From: Streptomyces sp. SID4985
GTDB taxonomy: Bacteria; Actinomycetota; Actinomycetes; Streptomycetales; Streptomycetaceae
NCBI RefSeq assembly: GCF_009863025.1
Contig: NZ_WWIR01000161.1
Location: 1-36,586, forward strand
Length of the DNA stretch: 36,586 nt
Direction: 5' to 3'
In this document: positions 35,137 to 36,586 of the stretch, one piece after another
Layout of the letters: each line of letters begins with the position of its first letter
Position numbering within the stretch: the stretch's first letter is position 1
The notes under the pieces: generated by a model
Database searches by the model: none
What the model saw: the letters and a program-made list of their open reading frames with translations, nothing else
What the model was told of the DNA's origin: nothing
Program-made: the position numbers and the translations under genes

Positions 35137-36378
35137 TCACTTGAGCACGCTGCCCGCCTTCCACTGGTTCCATGCCATGTTCCACCCTCCGAGCCCGTTG
35201 TCCGGTGCGACGGTTTTGTCCTCGCTGTGGACGATCTCGATCACGTCGCCCACGAGACTGCGGTCGAAGAACCAGCCCGCCGGGGTGTCCGCGCCGCCGC
35301 CCTTGACGTCCCTGAGGCCCACACAGCCGTGGCTGACGTTGGTCTCGCCGGGGGCGTCGGGCGACCAGTAGTTGCCGTGCAGGAAGGTGCCGGAGTCGGT
35401 GAGCTTCATGGCGTGGGGCACGTCGGGGATGTCGTACTCACCGCCGAAGCCGACGGTGCCGCCGTTCATGCGGGTCACCTCCAGCATGTCCATCACGACC
35501 ATCTTGCCGTTGTAGGTGGGCGTCTTCGGGGCGCCCGCGGTGATCGGCACGGTGGCGAGCAGGGCGCCGTCGCGGCGGACCTGCATGGTGTGTTTGCGCG
35601 CGTCCACCTTGGAGACCTGGCTGCGGCCGACGGTGAAGGTGACGGTCTTGCGCTGGAGGCCGTAGACGCCGGGGGCGCCCTGGACGTCGCGCAGGTCGAT
35701 TCGGACGGTGACCTCGGTGCCGGGCTTCCAGTACTTCTCGGGGCGGAAGTCCAGGCGGTTCTTGCCGAACCAGTGCGGGCGGATCTCGACGGCGGGCTTC
35801 GCGGTGACGCGCACCGCGCGCTCGACGGCGGCGCGGGCGGCGATCTCCCGGCTGAAGGCGAGGGAGACGATCATGCCGGTGCCGACGGTGGAGCGGTTCT
35901 CGGGGGTGACGTAGGCGATGAACCGCTCGTCGGGGACGTAGGTGCTGAAGGTGGTGTGCCGGGCCGAGCGGCGGCCCTCGCCGTCGACCGCCACCACGTC
36001 CAGGGTGTAGCGGGCGGCGAGCGCGAGCTGCCTGTCGTCGGGCTCCCAGGTGCGGCCGTCCGCGCTGATCTTCCCGGTGACCGGGGTGTCCTGGGCGTCC
36101 TGCGAACGGGTGGCGGTCACCTTCTCCAGCCGCCCGTCCGGCACCCGTACCCGCAGCCGCTCGGCCGGGCGCACGCCCGTGCCGCCGTCGCGCGGGGTGA
36201 CGCGGATGACGTCCTCGGGGGCCGGGGACCGGCCCGGCGGTCCGCCGATGCCCAGCGGGCCGGAGCCGTCGGCGGTGCAGCCGGCGGCCCCGGCCACCAG
36301 TCCCGCCCAGGTCAGTGCAGTGGCCAGTGCGGCCAGCGCGCGCCGCGCGCGTCCTCGTAGATGCCTCACACCGGACAT
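35137..36378 (-). CDS. L,D-transpeptidase lipoprotein (second paralogue)
   Basis: The 413-residue precursor is a paralogue of its downstream neighbour, with the same Ig-like/Ig-like/YkuD order. Shared segments are WFGKNRLDFRPEKYWKPGT, VTRMNGGTVGFGGEYDIPD, the catalytic HGNYW and SHGCVGLRD, and the ending NGLGGWNMAWNQWK. A signal sequence with VAGAAGC (Cys34) indicates a lipoprotein, though the residue at -3 is Ala instead of the usual Leu. The ATG at 36378 (MSGVRHL) is used. An in-frame TTG at 36387 has GGAG better spaced and cannot be excluded. It lies 167 bases upstream of the paralogue and may share its transcript; they arose by tandem duplication. Confidence 0.93.
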   Translation of the reverse strand: MSGVRHLRGRARRALAALATALTWAGLVAGAAGCTADGSGPLGIGGPPGRSPAPEDVIRVTPRDGGTGVRPAERLRVRVPDGRLEKVTATRSQDAQDTPVTGKISADGRTWEPDDRQLALAARYTLDVVAVDGEGRRSARHTTFSTYVPDERFIAYVTPENRSTVGTGMIVSLAFSREIAARAAVERAVRVTAKPAVEIRPHWFGKNRLDFRPEKYWKPGTEVTVRIDLRDVQGAPGVYGLQRKTVTFTVGRSQVSKVDARKHTMQVRRDGALLATVPITAGAPKTPTYNGKMVVMDMLEVTRMNGGTVGFGGEYDIPDVPHAMKLTDSGTFLHGNYWSPDAPGETNVSHGCVGLRDVKGGGADTPAGWFFDRSLVGDVIEIVHSEDKTVAPDNGLGGWNMAWNQWKAGSVLK

Positions 36379-36586
36379 AACGACCAAGCCCGTCTCCGGG
36401 GCACGTGAGTGCGACGCCAGGGCTGGGCAGAACAGTGGGGAGGACGAGATGGAGGGAGCCCCGCCGGGGTCGGCCGGACCGGCCCCGGGGGCACCCGCAA
36501 GCCCGTTGTGGAGCCGTCGGGCGCAGTCGCACCGGGCGGCCCTGCCGCGTTCTGGGGTCGGGCGCCCCGGGACGCGGCAGGCCGCC

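Overview
The window is very GC-rich, with strong third-position GC bias, frequent GTG starts, many short-overlap gene pairs and actinobacterial gene content. Examples are a tandem glycine riboswitch before gcvT, WYL and FabR-like regulators, DUF427, SseB-like paralogues and paired lipoprotein L,D-transpeptidases. The set and order of genes (ligA, mnmA, cysteine desulfurase, Opp transporter, gcvT-gcvH-glyA-sdaA) point to a Streptomyces chromosome, probably the conserved core. I see no prophage, insertion sequence, tRNA, rRNA or CRISPR.

Layout, left to right. 1-433 holds no convincing gene. 434-4935 (minus) looks like one transcription unit: LOG-type nucleotide hydrolase, SDR oxidoreductase, core-MetE-like protein and NAD-dependent DNA ligase. 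4987-6165 (plus) holds a DUF427 protein and an alpha/beta hydrolase. 6202-9262 holds mnmA and a NifS/IscS-type cysteine desulfurase, which together would supply sulfur for tRNA 2-thiouridine, with a Tat-like amidase between them. 9426-10664 holds two small membrane proteins facing a FabR-like TetR regulator across a repeat-rich control region. 10681-13923 holds a WYL regulator, a divergent maleylpyruvate-isomerase-like protein, a TesB-like thioesterase and a TRIC/UPF0126 membrane protein.

14054-20301 (minus) is a complete peptide ABC transporter in the unusual order permease C, binding protein, permease B, ATPase D, ATPase F. A strong hairpin lies between the binding protein and permease B. 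20656-23076 (minus) holds a P-loop protein and two SseB-like paralogues. Reading away from it is the glycine/serine block: tandem glycine riboswitch, gcvT, gcvH, glyA, terminator, sdaA. Glycine cleavage yields methylene-tetrahydrofolate, GlyA interconverts glycine and serine, and SdaA deaminates serine to pyruvate. The SseB neighbours, whose E. coli namesake affects serine sensitivity, make this a possible serine/glycine homeostasis neighbourhood.

27942-28603 is a ribbon-helix-helix/PIN toxin-antitoxin pair with a clear operator and a probably leaderless antitoxin. 28633-29236 is a decayed phytoene/squalene synthase gene that has lost its middle. 29322-33656 holds a GH25 muramidase without signal peptide, an F420-reductase-like protein, a small EF-hand protein, a MerR regulator, a regulatory HATPase and an enoyl-CoA hydratase. 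33734-36378 holds two tandem lipoprotein L,D-transpeptidases for 3-3 peptidoglycan cross-linking.

The least explained items are the FabR-like regulator with its repeat operators, the P-loop/SseB/SseB cluster, the core-MetE upstream of ligA and the intra-operon opp hairpin. All functions are inferred by reading the sequence; no database search was run.
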